A stretch of DNA of 64,000 nt from Corynebacterium tuberculostearicum (lineage in GTDB: Bacteria; Actinomycetota; Actinomycetes; Mycobacteriales; Mycobacteriaceae), in assembly GCF_016127015.1 (NCBI RefSeq), contig NZ_CP065972.1, positions 1,922,001 through 1,986,000 of the forward strand, given 5' to 3'. This document shows, one piece after another, positions 33,284 through 42,835 of this stretch (the stretch's first letter is position 1; every line of letters begins with the position of its first letter). The translations under genes and the position numbers were made by a program. The notes below the pieces were generated by a model. That model had not been told where the DNA came from, did not search any database, and was given only the letters and a program-made list of their open reading frames with translations.

Positions 33284-36043
33284 ATGACCACCGTGTTCGG
33301 TTGGATCGCTATAGCCGCATCGATTCCGGTGTGGCTGTACTTTTTCACCCGCGTATGGGCCCTCTTTAAGTTCATCCGCTCCGGCGGACCTAGCCAGCTC
33401 AAGCGCACCGATAATATAGGCAAGCGTTTATGGCGCGTTATTGCAGAGGTCTTTGGCCATTCCCACTTCAAGGGCAAACCTCTGATTAATGCCGCCCACT
33501 GGTTGGTGATGGTGGGATTCCTTTTCGGCATCCTGGTGTGGTTTGAGGCCTATATCCAAACCTTCGCGCCGGATAAGGGCTGGCCGTGGCTCAGCCACTG
33601 GCCGGTCTACCACTTCGTTGAGGAAATCTTGGGCATCGCGACGGTCCTAGGCATTGGTTTCCTCATCGGTGTGCGCCTCAAGCTCGGCGATACCGAACGC
33701 GGCAGCCGCTTCTTCAATTCCCAAACCGCCTCGGCGCGCTGGGTAGAGTTCATCGTCTTTTCTGAGGGACTCGGCATGATCTTGGTGAAGTCCACCAAGA
33801 TCGCCACCTACGGCGGCGGCTCCGCCTGGGCGGATTTCTTGAGCATCCACTTGGCCAAGCTCTTCCCCGAATCCCCGGCGCTGGTGAGCTTTTTCGCCCT
33901 ATTCAAGCTGCTATCCGGCATGCTGTTTATCGTCTTCATTTCCCGCAATTTCCAGTGGGGCGTGATGTGGCACCGCTTCACCAGCTTCTTCAATATCTTC
34001 TTCCAGCGCAACGCCACCGGTGAAAAGGCATTGCAAGAACTGCCCACCCCAGACTTGGAAGAAGACATCACGCCGGGCAGCTGGAAGATGCTGCTGGATT
34101 CCACCTCGTGTACCGAGTGTGGCCGCTGCCAGGAGCTATGCCCTGCATGGAATACCGAGAAACCGCTGAGCCCCAAAAAAGTCATGATGGACCTGCGTCA
34201 GGGCGCACTGGATAACTACAACCCGCATGAGGGCCTGGATGTACTGTCTATGGCCGGGGTCATCGATGACGATGTGCTGTGGTCTTGTACCAACTGCGGT
34301 GCGTGCGTAGATCAGTGCCCAACCGATATTGAACACATCGACCACATCGCGGACCTGCGCCGCTTCAAGGTGCTCGCAGAATCGGACTTCCCTTCCGAGC
34401 TCACCGGCCTGTTTAAGAATATGGAAAACAAGGGCAACCCGTGGGGCCGGAATAACTCTGAGCGCCGCGCCTGGATCGATGAGGCCCGCGCCGATGGCAT
34501 CGACGTCCCCATCATCGGTGAAGACGAGGCCGATTTCTCCGATATGGAATACCTGCTCTGGGTGGGCTGCGCTGGCGCTTATGACGACGATGGCCGCCGC
34601 ACCACCCGCGCCGTTGTAGACCTGCTGCATACCGCAGGCGTGAAGTTTGGCGTGCTCTCCACGGGTGAGACCTGTACGGGTGACCCTGCCCGCCGCGCTG
34701 GCAACGAGTTCCTCTTCCAGATGATGGCGCAGCAAAACGTAGAAACCCTCAACAACGCCTTCGACGGCGTCCCAGAGGGCCAGCGCAAGATCATCACCAC
34801 CTGCCCGCACTGCTTTAACACGATCCGCAATGAGTACCCGGACTTTGACGGGCACTTCGACGTCTTCCACCACACCCAGCTGCTTAACCGCCTGGTCCGC
34901 GAAGGCCTGCTCAAGCCAGTGCCACGCACGCCGAAGAACCGCAAGCCGATTACCTACCACGATCCTTGCTTCCTCGGCCGCCACAATAAAGTCTTCGATC
35001 CTCCGCGCGAGCTGCTCGAGGCCACCGGCGTGGAGCTGCGCGAGATGGACAAGAACCGCGATGAAGCCTTCTGTTGTGGCGCCGGCGGCGCCCGCATGTT
35101 CATGGAGGAAAAGCTCGGCACCCGCATCAATGACTTCCGCACCGAGCAGGCTCTAGAGACCGGCGCGGAAGAAATCGCCACCGGCTGCCCCTTCTGCAAT
35201 GTCATGATGACCGGCGGCGTGAAGTCCTTGGCGCAGGATTCCACCCCCACCACCAAGGTCAATGACGTGGCGGTTATGCTGCGCAATTCCATCTCCCTCG
35301 ACGAGTCCGGCACCCTGCCGGAGCCCCGCCCCAAGACGTTCCTTGCTACCCCGGTGCGCCACCAAAAGTCCGAGGGCACCACTGACGCCCCGCTTGCCGA
35401 CGCCCCCACTTCCGCCACCCACACCCCGACCGAATCGGCACAAGTTCCGGCCGCATCGGCCGCACCCGCAGCGCCGTCTGCATCGCAGGCTCCTCAAGCG
35501 CCGAAGGCTCCCGCGGCACCAAGTGCACCCACCCCTCCAAGTGCTCCGGCAGCACCTGCACCACAGGCACCCGCGGCACCAACTTCGCCACAAGCTCCCC
35601 AAGCACCAGCGGCACCAGCCGCTCCTGCAGCACCGGCCGCACCCGCAACGCCGGCTGCACCGCAGACTCCCGCAGCACCGAGTGCACCCACCCCTCCAAG
35701 TGCTCCGGCAGCACCTGCACCACAGGCACCCGCGGCACCAACTTCGCCACAAGCTCCCCAAGCACCGGCAGCGCCCGTCGCACCAGCTGCTCCCGCAGCA
35801 CCGAGCGCACCCACCCCTCCAAGTGCCCCGACAGCACCTGCACCAAAGGCACCAGCCGCGCCGACCTCTCCTAGCGCGCCCGCAACGCCTGCAGCACCTG
35901 CAGCACCGAAACCGCCAGAGGCCCCTGCTGCGCCCACGCCGCCAAAGGCTGAGCCGCCAGCCGCACCGGCCCCGCCAGCACCGCCGGCGGCTCCGGCACC
36001 ACCGGCGTCGGAAAGCGTGCCAAAGCCACCTGAATCTGAGTAG
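33284..36043 (+). CDS. Membrane Fe-S oxidoreductase (HdrD/GlpC-like) with Pro/Ala-rich tail
   Basis: A 919-residue protein. Residues 1-250 have four to five membrane helices of the NarI/HdrE-like type. Two [4Fe-4S] motifs follow: CTECGRCQELCP (about 275) and CTNCGACVDQCP (about 335), then two CCG domains (CPHCFNTIRNEYPDF near 505; CFLGRHNK with FCCGAGGARM near 565-600), the heterodisulfide-reductase/glycolate oxidase type. Residues ~690-919 are a low-complexity Pro/Ala tail. It likely carries electrons between the quinone pool and a soluble donor; the donor is unknown. AAAGGAG precedes the ATG. Confidence 0.92.
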   Translation: MTTVFGWIAIAASIPVWLYFFTRVWALFKFIRSGGPSQLKRTDNIGKRLWRVIAEVFGHSHFKGKPLINAAHWLVMVGFLFGILVWFEAYIQTFAPDKGWPWLSHWPVYHFVEEILGIATVLGIGFLIGVRLKLGDTERGSRFFNSQTASARWVEFIVFSEGLGMILVKSTKIATYGGGSAWADFLSIHLAKLFPESPALVSFFALFKLLSGMLFIVFISRNFQWGVMWHRFTSFFNIFFQRNATGEKALQELPTPDLEEDITPGSWKMLLDSTSCTECGRCQELCPAWNTEKPLSPKKVMMDLRQGALDNYNPHEGLDVLSMAGVIDDDVLWSCTNCGACVDQCPTDIEHIDHIADLRRFKVLAESDFPSELTGLFKNMENKGNPWGRNNSERRAWIDEARADGIDVPIIGEDEADFSDMEYLLWVGCAGAYDDDGRRTTRAVVDLLHTAGVKFGVLSTGETCTGDPARRAGNEFLFQMMAQQNVETLNNAFDGVPEGQRKIITTCPHCFNTIRNEYPDFDGHFDVFHHTQLLNRLVREGLLKPVPRTPKNRKPITYHDPCFLGRHNKVFDPPRELLEATGVELREMDKNRDEAFCCGAGGARMFMEEKLGTRINDFRTEQALETGAEEIATGCPFCNVMMTGGVKSLAQDSTPTTKVNDVAVMLRNSISLDESGTLPEPRPKTFLATPVRHQKSEGTTDAPLADAPTSATHTPTESAQVPAASAAPAAPSASQAPQAPKAPAAPSAPTPPSAPAAPAPQAPAAPTSPQAPQAPAAPAAPAAPAAPATPAAPQTPAAPSAPTPPSAPAAPAPQAPAAPTSPQAPQAPAAPVAPAAPAAPSAPTPPSAPTAPAPKAPAAPTSPSAPATPAAPAAPKPPEAPAAPTPPKAEPPAAPAPPAPPAAPAPPASESVPKPPESE
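35513..35870 (+). repeat. Coding tandem repeats for the Pro/Ala tail
   Basis: Three copies of a ~75-95 bp block encoding PSAPTPPSAPAAPAPQAPAA-like sequence begin near 35513, 35672 and 35795. The first two copies are almost identical over ~90 bases and are 159 bases (53 codons) apart; the third is more diverged. Copy number likely varies by recombination. Confidence 0.85.
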
Positions 36044-36077
36044 GCGCGCAGGGGCATTGGTGCGTACGCTGTAGTCC

Positions 36078-37355
36078 ATGCATTTTAATGCGGGACTCCC
36101 CACCGATGCCCTGCTGCTGGCGGCAGGCGCAACCGAAAATACAAATTCCCTCGTCTCTTTCGCTTGGATTATGGCCGCGGCTCTACTCGCGCCGCTGGTC
36201 TCTTATATGTTGGGCTACCGCCTGCCGTCGGTGGCCCTCTTGTTGATTTTCGGCATGATTATTGGCCCTTCCGTACTCGACCTCGCCGCCGAGGACGAAG
36301 GCATCGAAATGCTCAAGGAGCTCGGCGTGGGCGCGCTGTTCCTCCTCGCGGGCTTTGAGATTCAAATCTCTACCCTCAAAACCAAAGAAGCCGGAACGGC
36401 CCTATCTACCTGGATCATCTGTGCCCTCGCCTGTGGCGTGGGCGCCTACTTCTTGGTGGATAACGTGCCAGGTGCCATCGTCGTCGCCTTGGCACTAACA
36501 TCAACGGCGTTGGGCACGCTCACGCCGATGCTGAAACAGGACCGCATTCTGGGCACCAAGGTGGGCAACTCCGTGATGATTCATGGTGCCATTGGTGAGG
36601 TCGCCCCCATTACCGCAATGGCGCTGTTGCTGGGTACTCGTTCCACGCTGACGACGATGATCATTTTGTTGTTCTTCATCATCATCGCCGTTGCCGTCGC
36701 CGTCATGCCAGCGGCCATCGCCTCGACCATCCCTTGGGTAAAGGCCGCCTTTATCTCCGGTGCGGGCTCCACCAACCAAACGATTTTGCGTCTTATCATC
36801 CTGATTCTGGCCATCCTCATGGCCGTAACCGCAGTCTTTGAGCTCGATATCGTGCTCGGCGCCTTTGCCGCTGGCATTATTTTGAACCGCATCATCCCGG
36901 ATGAATTCCACCGCCGCCTGGAGCACCGCCTCGATGTGGTGTTTTATTCGATGCTTATCCCGGTCTTCTTTGTGGTCTCCGGCATGAGCATTAGCTGGGA
37001 TACCATCGCCAATAATCCGTGGAAGGTACTGGGCATTCCAGCCCTTATTCTGGTGACACGTGGTCTGCCGGTCTTCCTGCGCGAAAACGTAGCGCATACC
37101 GGATCCGATATTGAAACCATCCGTGAGCGCCTCCAAGTGGGCTTGTATTCCGCCACCGGTCTGCCGATCATCGTGGCGGTGACCACCTTGGCGGTGAACT
37201 CGAAGATTATGGAACCCGAAAATGCCTCCATCTTTGTCTCTGGCGGCGCACTTACCGTCGCCCTCTTCCCATTCCTCGCCAGCCTGGTGGGCGGCAAGAA
37301 GCAGCCTGAAAAGAAGGATGAGGAATCTTCCGCCGCTGAAACTAAGGACCTATAG
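36078..37355 (+). CDS. Cation:proton antiporter (CPA2-like)
   Basis: A 425-residue protein with about twelve hydrophobic segments, starting at residue ~20. Landmarks of the KefB/GerN-type CPA2 family include GYRLPSVALLLIFGMIIGPS, the acidic helix GALFLLAGFEIQIS, and FELDIVLGAFAAGIIL; there is no C-terminal RCK domain. It should exchange Na+ or K+ for H+. The gene follows the Fe-S oxidoreductase by 34 bases, probably within the same transcript. Confidence 0.9.
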   Translation: MHFNAGLPTDALLLAAGATENTNSLVSFAWIMAAALLAPLVSYMLGYRLPSVALLLIFGMIIGPSVLDLAAEDEGIEMLKELGVGALFLLAGFEIQISTLKTKEAGTALSTWIICALACGVGAYFLVDNVPGAIVVALALTSTALGTLTPMLKQDRILGTKVGNSVMIHGAIGEVAPITAMALLLGTRSTLTTMIILLFFIIIAVAVAVMPAAIASTIPWVKAAFISGAGSTNQTILRLIILILAILMAVTAVFELDIVLGAFAAGIILNRIIPDEFHRRLEHRLDVVFYSMLIPVFFVVSGMSISWDTIANNPWKVLGIPALILVTRGLPVFLRENVAHTGSDIETIRERLQVGLYSATGLPIIVAVTTLAVNSKIMEPENASIFVSGGALTVALFPFLASLVGGKKQPEKKDEESSAAETKDL

Positions 37356-37412
37356 GCAGCGTTCGCTAAGAGCACGCCCCTAGCAGGGAGGAAATTTCCT
37401 AAACTGGGATGC

Positions 37413-38054
37413 GTGAGTAATAACTTTGGTTCTTCCCCTATCAATCGGACCATGCGCCTGTCCGATTCCGAGCGCAACGATGCCATCAATGACCTCGCCC
37501 GCGCCGTGGGTGAAGGCCGGTTAACCATGGAGGAGTTCGAGGATCGCTCGGACGACGTCATGCGCGCTAGCACGCACCAAGACCTCGTGCCCGTCTTTCA
37601 AGACATTCCGGCGCGTGGTTCCCACGAGGTCAAGGTCTATTCCCGCGGTGAGGTCACGCGCGCCCATAATGCGGGCAAGAAGCCAAAGTTTGCGACCGCA
37701 CTTTCCGGCTCGGTGGTGCTTGCCGTTGCCAGCCCAACGCTTATCGTGATGAGCGCGACCTTAAGCAGCCCATGGCTTTTGCTGGGAGGCGCGGTAGCAG
37801 CCGCGCTCATCCCTATCCTGTGGATTCTGCTCTACGTTGCCAAGGTGGGCCCCTCCTCGTGGCACGCCCCATCCGTGCGCCAAATTGAAAAGGAGCAATT
37901 GCGCGAGATTCGCGCGCTCACGGCGCATGAGCGCGCACAGCAAAAAATGATCGAAGAAAAGATGTGGGCCGATCGCCGCATGCAAGCCGGCGAAATAACC
38001 GGACAGGCTATGGATCTGGCCAAGCGCAAATTCAGCGAGTGGAATAAAAAATAG
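37413..38054 (+). CDS. DUF1707-domain membrane protein
   Basis: A 213-residue protein from GTG 37413. The N-terminal ~60 residues are a DUF1707 domain (MRLSDSERNDAINDLARAVG, then GRLTMEEFEDRSDDVMRAST), a short helical actinobacterial module. Two membrane segments follow near 90-135, then a cytoplasmic charged helix. Role unknown. Confidence 0.88.
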   Translation: MSNNFGSSPINRTMRLSDSERNDAINDLARAVGEGRLTMEEFEDRSDDVMRASTHQDLVPVFQDIPARGSHEVKVYSRGEVTRAHNAGKKPKFATALSGSVVLAVASPTLIVMSATLSSPWLLLGGAVAAALIPILWILLYVAKVGPSSWHAPSVRQIEKEQLREIRALTAHERAQQKMIEEKMWADRRMQAGEITGQAMDLAKRKFSEWNKK

Positions 38055-38109
38055 TCATCGCCGCTGTTAAAGCGTTTTGTGTAGCTGTGAATCGTGGCAC
38101 AATATTCCC

Positions 38110-39339
38110 ATGACTTCTCCGAAACACCGCATCTTTGACCAGTCCGACAAACTCAAGGGCGTCGCGTATGACATTCGCGGCGAGGTCTCTGCGGAAGCGG
38201 AACGCATGGAGCTCGATGGGCACACCATCTTGAAACTCAACACCGGTAACCCAGCCGTCTTCGGATTTGAGGCTCCCGATGTCATCATGCGCGATATGAT
38301 CGCTGCCCTGCCTACTTCCCAGGGCTATTCCACCTCCAAGGGAATCATTCCTGCTCGTCGGTCCATTGTTACCCGCTACGAGCTAGAAGATTTCCCACCC
38401 TTTGATATCAACGATGTCTTCTTGGGCAATGGCGTCTCCGAGCTCATCAGCATGACCACCCAGGCGCTGCTCAATAATGGCGATGAGGTTCTCATCCCGG
38501 CGCCGGACTATCCACTGTGGACGGCAGCTACTTCCCTGGCGGGTGGCACCCCAGTGCACTACCTGTGCGATGAAGAGGACGACTGGAACCCATCGATCGA
38601 GGACATCGAGTCCAAGATTACGGATAAGACCAAGGCCATTGTGGTCATCAACCCGAATAACCCAACGGGTGCTGTCTACTCGCGCGAAGTTTTGCAGAAG
38701 ATTGTCAACATCGCCCGCGAACATAACCTGCTCATCTTGGCCGATGAGATCTATGACCGCATTCTTTACGACGGCGCGCAGCACATCTCCATCGCTTCGC
38801 TCGCCCCAGACCTGCTCACCATCACATTTAATGGCTTGTCCAAGGCTTACCGCGTGTGTGGTTACCGCGCTGGTTGGATGGTTCTCACCGGCCCTAAGCA
38901 CCACGCCCGTGGCTTCATCGAGGGACTGGAGTTGCTCGCCGGAACGCGCCTATGCCCGAATGTGCCAGCGCAGCACGCTATCCAGGTGGCGCTAGGTGGC
39001 CGGCAGTCCATCTACGAGCTCACCGGTACCGGCGGGCGCCTTTTGCGCCAGCGCAATATTGCCTATGAAAAGCTCAACGAAATTCCGGGCGTTTCTGCGG
39101 TAAAGCCCATGGGCTCGCTCTACCTCTTCCCGCGCTTGGATCCGAACGTGTATGAGATTCATGATGATGCCAAGCTCATGCTGGATATTTTGAAGGCAGA
39201 AAAGATCCTCATGGTGCAAGGCACCGGCTTTAACTGGCCGAACCCGGATCACTTCCGCGTGGTGACGCTGCCGTGGGCATCCCAGATTGAAAACGCCATC
39301 GAGCGCCTAGGTAACTTCCTAGTGAGCTACAAGCAGTAG
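38110..39339 (+). CDS. alaT: AlaT, PLP-dependent alanine aminotransferase
   Basis: A 409-residue class I/II aminotransferase. The pyridoxal Lys lies in FNGLSKAYRVCGYRAGW (about 240); other marks are NPNNPTGAVYSREVL (about 180) and ADEIYDRILYDGA (about 215). By overall similarity it fits AlaT, which interconverts alanine/2-oxoglutarate and pyruvate/glutamate. The family start is MTSPKHRIFDQS at 38110; CACAAT lies eight bases upstream with no Shine-Dalgarno, suggesting leaderless translation. Confidence 0.93.
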   Translation: MTSPKHRIFDQSDKLKGVAYDIRGEVSAEAERMELDGHTILKLNTGNPAVFGFEAPDVIMRDMIAALPTSQGYSTSKGIIPARRSIVTRYELEDFPPFDINDVFLGNGVSELISMTTQALLNNGDEVLIPAPDYPLWTAATSLAGGTPVHYLCDEEDDWNPSIEDIESKITDKTKAIVVINPNNPTGAVYSREVLQKIVNIAREHNLLILADEIYDRILYDGAQHISIASLAPDLLTITFNGLSKAYRVCGYRAGWMVLTGPKHHARGFIEGLELLAGTRLCPNVPAQHAIQVALGGRQSIYELTGTGGRLLRQRNIAYEKLNEIPGVSAVKPMGSLYLFPRLDPNVYEIHDDAKLMLDILKAEKILMVQGTGFNWPNPDHFRVVTLPWASQIENAIERLGNFLVSYKQ

Positions 39340-39357
39340 TTTCCCGCCAGTTGCTAA

Positions 39358-39372
39358 TGATAGTGATAATCC
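39358..39372. promoter_or_regulatory. Possible Fur-family (Zur-like) box upstream of the YibE/F gene
   Basis: TGATAGTGATAATCC agrees at 12 of 15 positions with the FUR-family palindrome TGATAATGATTATCA and lies just before a TAACAAT -10-like box and the ATG. Confidence 0.35.
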
Positions 39373-39387
39373 ATAACAATATGGTGC

Positions 39388-40647
39388 ATGGGAAGACATT
39401 CTGCGGAACCTAAATCTCAGCCGACCCCTAGTTCATGGCGTCGGCTCTCTACTTCGATAACTCAGCATCCATGGCGATTGACTTTGCTCGGTGTGCTCGT
39501 CACAGCGCTTATTGCCACCATCGCGGGCATGGCATTGCTGTGGCCTCAGAGTCCAGCCTCCGAGCACACCTCCACTGATTTTCAGCAAACCTATGCCCTC
39601 AACCACCCACAGGTGGAGGGCACGGTCGATACGACAGACCACTCGGCTTGCCAATCGGAACTTACTGGCCAGGCCTTCGATACGCCGCCACTTATTCCTG
39701 GGACTGAGGAAGTGCAGTGCGACCGTGCCCTAGTCAACATCACCTCCGGCGAGGACGAAGGACGCATGACCCAATTGGTCACCTACGGCAATGCCGGCGA
39801 TCCGCAGCTTAAACCGGGCGACAACATTGTTCTTTCCAAGGCTAATGACCCTTCCGGTGCTGTGTCCTATGCTTTCGCTGATTATCAGCGCACCGGAAAC
39901 CTAGCTCTGTGGGCAGTTATCGTGGCCGTCGTCATTATCGCTTTTGCGGCCTGGCATGGCGTGCGCGCCCTTATCGGCTTGGCGCTCAGCCTCGGCGTGA
40001 TCTTTGCGTTCCTCGTCCCCGCTCTTATCGACGCCCATAACCCCCTCTGGTCCGCCCTTGTCGCCTGTTCCGCCATCATCCTGTTCGCCGTTCCTCTCGT
40101 CCACGGCCTGAATTGGAAATCGGCATCGGCGGTGGGCGGCTCCCTTATCGCTCTCATTCTTGCAGCAGCATTAGCGTGGGCCGCTATCGATAGTTCACAG
40201 CTACAAGGCTACAGTTCCGAGGACAACCTGAAGCTACTTCTTTATATGCCCAACGTGTCCATCGTGGGCGTGCTCTTATGCGGTTTTGTGGTCGGTGCCT
40301 TGGGCAGCCTTGCCGACGTCGCCGTGGCCCAAGCATCCACCATTACCGAACTCCACGGAGCGGACCCTGATGCCCGCCCTTCACAGCTTTTCCTCTCCGC
40401 AATGAAGGTGGGCCGCGACCATATTGCCTCAATGGTTTATACGCTAATTCTGACCTATACCGGTGCGACCTTGCCACTGCTCATGCTGATCACCGCAGCG
40501 GAGCGCCCCGCAGGCCAGATTTTAAGCAGCGATCTCGTCGCAACGGAGCTGCTGCGTTCCGGAGTAGGTGCGATGGCATTGACCCTCGCGGTTCCCATCA
40601 CCACAGCCATTGCAGCTTTCACAGTGCCACAGCGCGCACAAGCTTAG
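39388..40647 (+). CDS. YibE/F-family membrane protein
   Basis: A 419-residue protein: one N-terminal helix (~28-50), an extracytoplasmic domain with an OB-like strand pattern (~60-160, including LKPGDNIVLSK), then about seven helices. YibE/F marks are FLVPALIDAHNPLWSALVAC, CGFVVGALGSLADVAVAQAS and MVYTLILTYTGATLPLLM. Likely a permease-like protein, no known substrate. A possible metal-regulator box lies at its promoter. Confidence 0.9.
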   Translation: MGRHSAEPKSQPTPSSWRRLSTSITQHPWRLTLLGVLVTALIATIAGMALLWPQSPASEHTSTDFQQTYALNHPQVEGTVDTTDHSACQSELTGQAFDTPPLIPGTEEVQCDRALVNITSGEDEGRMTQLVTYGNAGDPQLKPGDNIVLSKANDPSGAVSYAFADYQRTGNLALWAVIVAVVIIAFAAWHGVRALIGLALSLGVIFAFLVPALIDAHNPLWSALVACSAIILFAVPLVHGLNWKSASAVGGSLIALILAAALAWAAIDSSQLQGYSSEDNLKLLLYMPNVSIVGVLLCGFVVGALGSLADVAVAQASTITELHGADPDARPSQLFLSAMKVGRDHIASMVYTLILTYTGATLPLLMLITAAERPAGQILSSDLVATELLRSGVGAMALTLAVPITTAIAAFTVPQRAQA

Positions 40648-40660
40648 GGCCCTTATGCAG

Positions 40661-40702
40661 AAGGCTGAGCAGCGCAATAATCACGCTGCTCAGCCTTTTC
40701 TT
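40661..40702. terminator. Bidirectional terminator
   Basis: AAGGCTGAGCAGCG and CGCTGCTCAGCCTT pair over 14 bp around a 9-base loop, followed by TTCTTG on the + strand. It separates the convergent YibE/F and ugd genes. Confidence 0.9.
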
Positions 40703-40720
40703 GTGTTTTGGCTGTAGAAC

Positions 40721-42043
40721 CTACAGGGTGCGGCCTAGGGCCTCGACCTTCCAGCCTGCCTGCTGCCAGTCCGCGACAGGCAGCACATTGCGGCCATCGA
40801 TAATGTGTTTATTGTCCACGAGCTGGCCTGCCTGCTGCGGATCCAATTCCTTGAACTGCTTCCACTCGGTAGCCAGAATAACTAGCTCAGCCTCGCGCAG
40901 GGCATCGTCAGTGTCTGCGGCGTAATCCAAGGTGGGGAATACCTTCTTCGCATTGTCCATGCCTTCTGGGTCATAGACGGTTACTGCCGCGCCAGCCAGC
41001 GACAGGGAACCTGCAACGGCAAGGGCGGGCGAATCGCGCACGTCATCGGAATTCGGCTTAAACGCACAGCCCAACACGGTCACGCGGTGGCCAAGCAGGG
41101 AGCCATTGAAGGCTTCCTTGGCAAGGTCCACCACGCGGTCACGGCGGCGCATATTGATAGCATCCACCTCACGCAGGAAGGTCAGCGCCTGGTCGGCGCC
41201 AAGCTCGCCAGCGCGGGCCATGAAGGCGCGAATGTCCTTGGGCAGGCAACCGCCACCAAAGCCGAGGCCGGCGCCAAGGAACTTGCGGCCGATGCGTTCG
41301 TCGAGCCCAATGGCGTCAGCAAGAGCGGTAACGTCCGCGCCTGCAATCTCGCAGATCTCAGAAACGGCGTTGATAAAGGAAATCTTGGTGGCTAGGAACG
41401 CATTAGCGGAGACCTTGACCAGCTCGGCGGTCTGCCAATCCGTCACGATGAATGGGGTGTCCTGCGCTAGCGGCTGAGCATAAACCTCGCGCGCTACCTC
41501 TTCGGCACGGCTTTCGCCCTCGCGCACACCGAGAACGATGCGGTCTGGGGTGATGGTGTCCTTAACGGCGTAGCCCTCACGCAGAAACTCCGGGTTCCAC
41601 GCGATTTCCACGGTGGTGCCTTCTGGGGCAAGCTCATTGGCCAGCTCTTGGAGCTCTGCAGCCGTTCCCACCGGAACGGTGGACTTACCAAAGATGATGT
41701 GATCACCCTTGAGCTTGGGCACCAGATCCGTGATGACGGCCTTCACGTAGGTCATATCCGCTGCGTAGGAACCGCGGCGCTGCGGGGTACCTACGCCCAA
41801 AAAGTGCAGGTTGCCGAACGCGGCTGCTTCTTCATAGTCCGTGCTGAAGTCAAGACGGCCGGCCTCGATATTGCGCTCGAGAACCTCCGGTAGGCCCGGT
41901 TCATAGAACGGAACCTTGCCCGATTTAAGAGCGGAAATTTTATTGTCATCTACGTCCACGCCTAGTACTTCATGGCCAAGCTCGGCCATACAGGCAGCAT
42001 GGGTTGCACCCAAGTATCCGGTGCCGATTACAGTCATACGCAT
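40721..42043 (-). CDS. ugd: UDP-glucose 6-dehydrogenase
   Basis: A 440-residue enzyme with an N-terminal Rossmann motif (VIGTGYLGATHAACMAELGH), the catalytic Cys in GFGGGCLPKDIRAF (about 265), and a C-terminal UDP-binding domain with GCAFKPNSDDVRDSPAL. It oxidises UDP-glucose to UDP-glucuronate with two NAD+, feeding cell-wall polysaccharide synthesis. Length matches the family. Confidence 0.95.
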   Translation of the reverse strand: MRMTVIGTGYLGATHAACMAELGHEVLGVDVDDNKISALKSGKVPFYEPGLPEVLERNIEAGRLDFSTDYEEAAAFGNLHFLGVGTPQRRGSYAADMTYVKAVITDLVPKLKGDHIIFGKSTVPVGTAAELQELANELAPEGTTVEIAWNPEFLREGYAVKDTITPDRIVLGVREGESRAEEVAREVYAQPLAQDTPFIVTDWQTAELVKVSANAFLATKISFINAVSEICEIAGADVTALADAIGLDERIGRKFLGAGLGFGGGCLPKDIRAFMARAGELGADQALTFLREVDAINMRRRDRVVDLAKEAFNGSLLGHRVTVLGCAFKPNSDDVRDSPALAVAGSLSLAGAAVTVYDPEGMDNAKKVFPTLDYAADTDDALREAELVILATEWKQFKELDPQQAGQLVDNKHIIDGRNVLPVADWQQAGWKVEALGRTL

Positions 42044-42085
42044 AAAGCCCCATATTAGAGGCTCTATGTGAATGCCGGTTTAAGC

Positions 42086-42649
42086 CTATCGAAAATTCAG
42101 GTAAGACTTCGATGGCGTCGGTCCGCGCTGACCCTGGTACTTCGAGCCCAGCGAGCCGGTGCCATATGGGCTTTCCGCTGGTGAAGTCATCTTGAAGATA
42201 GCCAGCTGCCCCACCTTCATGCCCGGCCACAGGGCGATGGGCAGGTTGGCGGTATTAGAAAGCTCGAGCGTGATGTGACCGGAAAAGCCTGGGTCAATAA
42301 AGCCCGCGGTGGAGTGGGTCAACAATCCTAAACGGCCGAGGGAAGACTTGCCTTCCAAGCGGCCGGCCAAGTCTGCCGGCAGGGTGAATTTTTCCAGCGT
42401 GGCGCCGAGCACGAACTCGCCTGGGTGCAGGATGAAGGACTGATCTTCTTCTACCTCCACCAAGGTGGTGAGGTCCGGCATTTCCTCTTTGGGGTCAATA
42501 TGCGTGTACCGCGAGTTATTGAAGACTCGGAAATACTTATCCAGGCGCACATCTACGGACGAGGGCTGGATAAGTTCGCTGTCGAAGGGCTCGATGCCCA
42601 GTTCTTCGGCGTCAATGGCGGCACGGATATCACGATCTGAAAGAAGCAC
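42086..42649 (-). CDS. dcd: dCTP deaminase (probably dUMP-forming)
   Basis: A 187-residue protein with family blocks [55 protein letters not shown] and [16 protein letters not shown]. It deaminates dCTP; actinobacterial forms commonly also hydrolyse dUTP to dUMP. The GTG at 42649 gives the conserved start VLLSDRDI; an ATG six codons upstream is possible. A TATACA -10-like box lies ~20 bases before that ATG. Confidence 0.95.
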   Translation of the reverse strand: MLLSDRDIRAAIDAEELGIEPFDSELIQPSSVDVRLDKYFRVFNNSRYTHIDPKEEMPDLTTLVEVEEDQSFILHPGEFVLGATLEKFTLPADLAGRLEGKSSLGRLGLLTHSTAGFIDPGFSGHITLELSNTANLPIALWPGMKVGQLAIFKMTSPAESPYGTGSLGSKYQGQRGPTPSKSYLNFR

Positions 42650-42714
42650 GGCCCCAATTCTACTCATGCCGAAGGCCGCGGTGTATAGTAGGCCGGAGCG
42701 TGCAAGCGCGCAGT

Positions 42715-42788
42715 GCCGACGTAGTTTAATGGTAGAACTGCAGCTTCCCAAGCTGCTGGCGCGGGTTCGATTCCCGTCGTCGGCTCCA
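42715..42788 (+). tRNA. tRNA-Gly (CCC)
   Basis: Acceptor stem GCCGACG/CGTCGGC, D-arm with TAGTTTAATGGTAGAA, anticodon stem GCAGC/GCTGC with loop TTCCCAA (anticodon CCC), T-arm GCGGGTTCGATTCCCGT, discriminator T and encoded CCA. 74 bases. Confidence 0.97.
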
Positions 42789-42835
42789 CTTGTTTTCCCA
42801 TTTCATGGACTAATTTCATACCTACAGGATGGACC

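Noticed and set aside
35513..35870. Possible CRISPR-like array
   Set aside because: Repeats are long, unequal in spacing and in frame with a coding sequence; there are no unique spacers and no cas genes.
35153..36103. Frames opposite and beside the Pro/Ala repeats (Arg/Cys-rich or Gly/Ala-rich products)
   Set aside because: Low-complexity products of the same repeat read in other frames.
36078..37355. Potassium-efflux system of the KefC type
   Set aside because: There is no C-terminal RCK domain, so only a generic cation:proton antiporter is supported.
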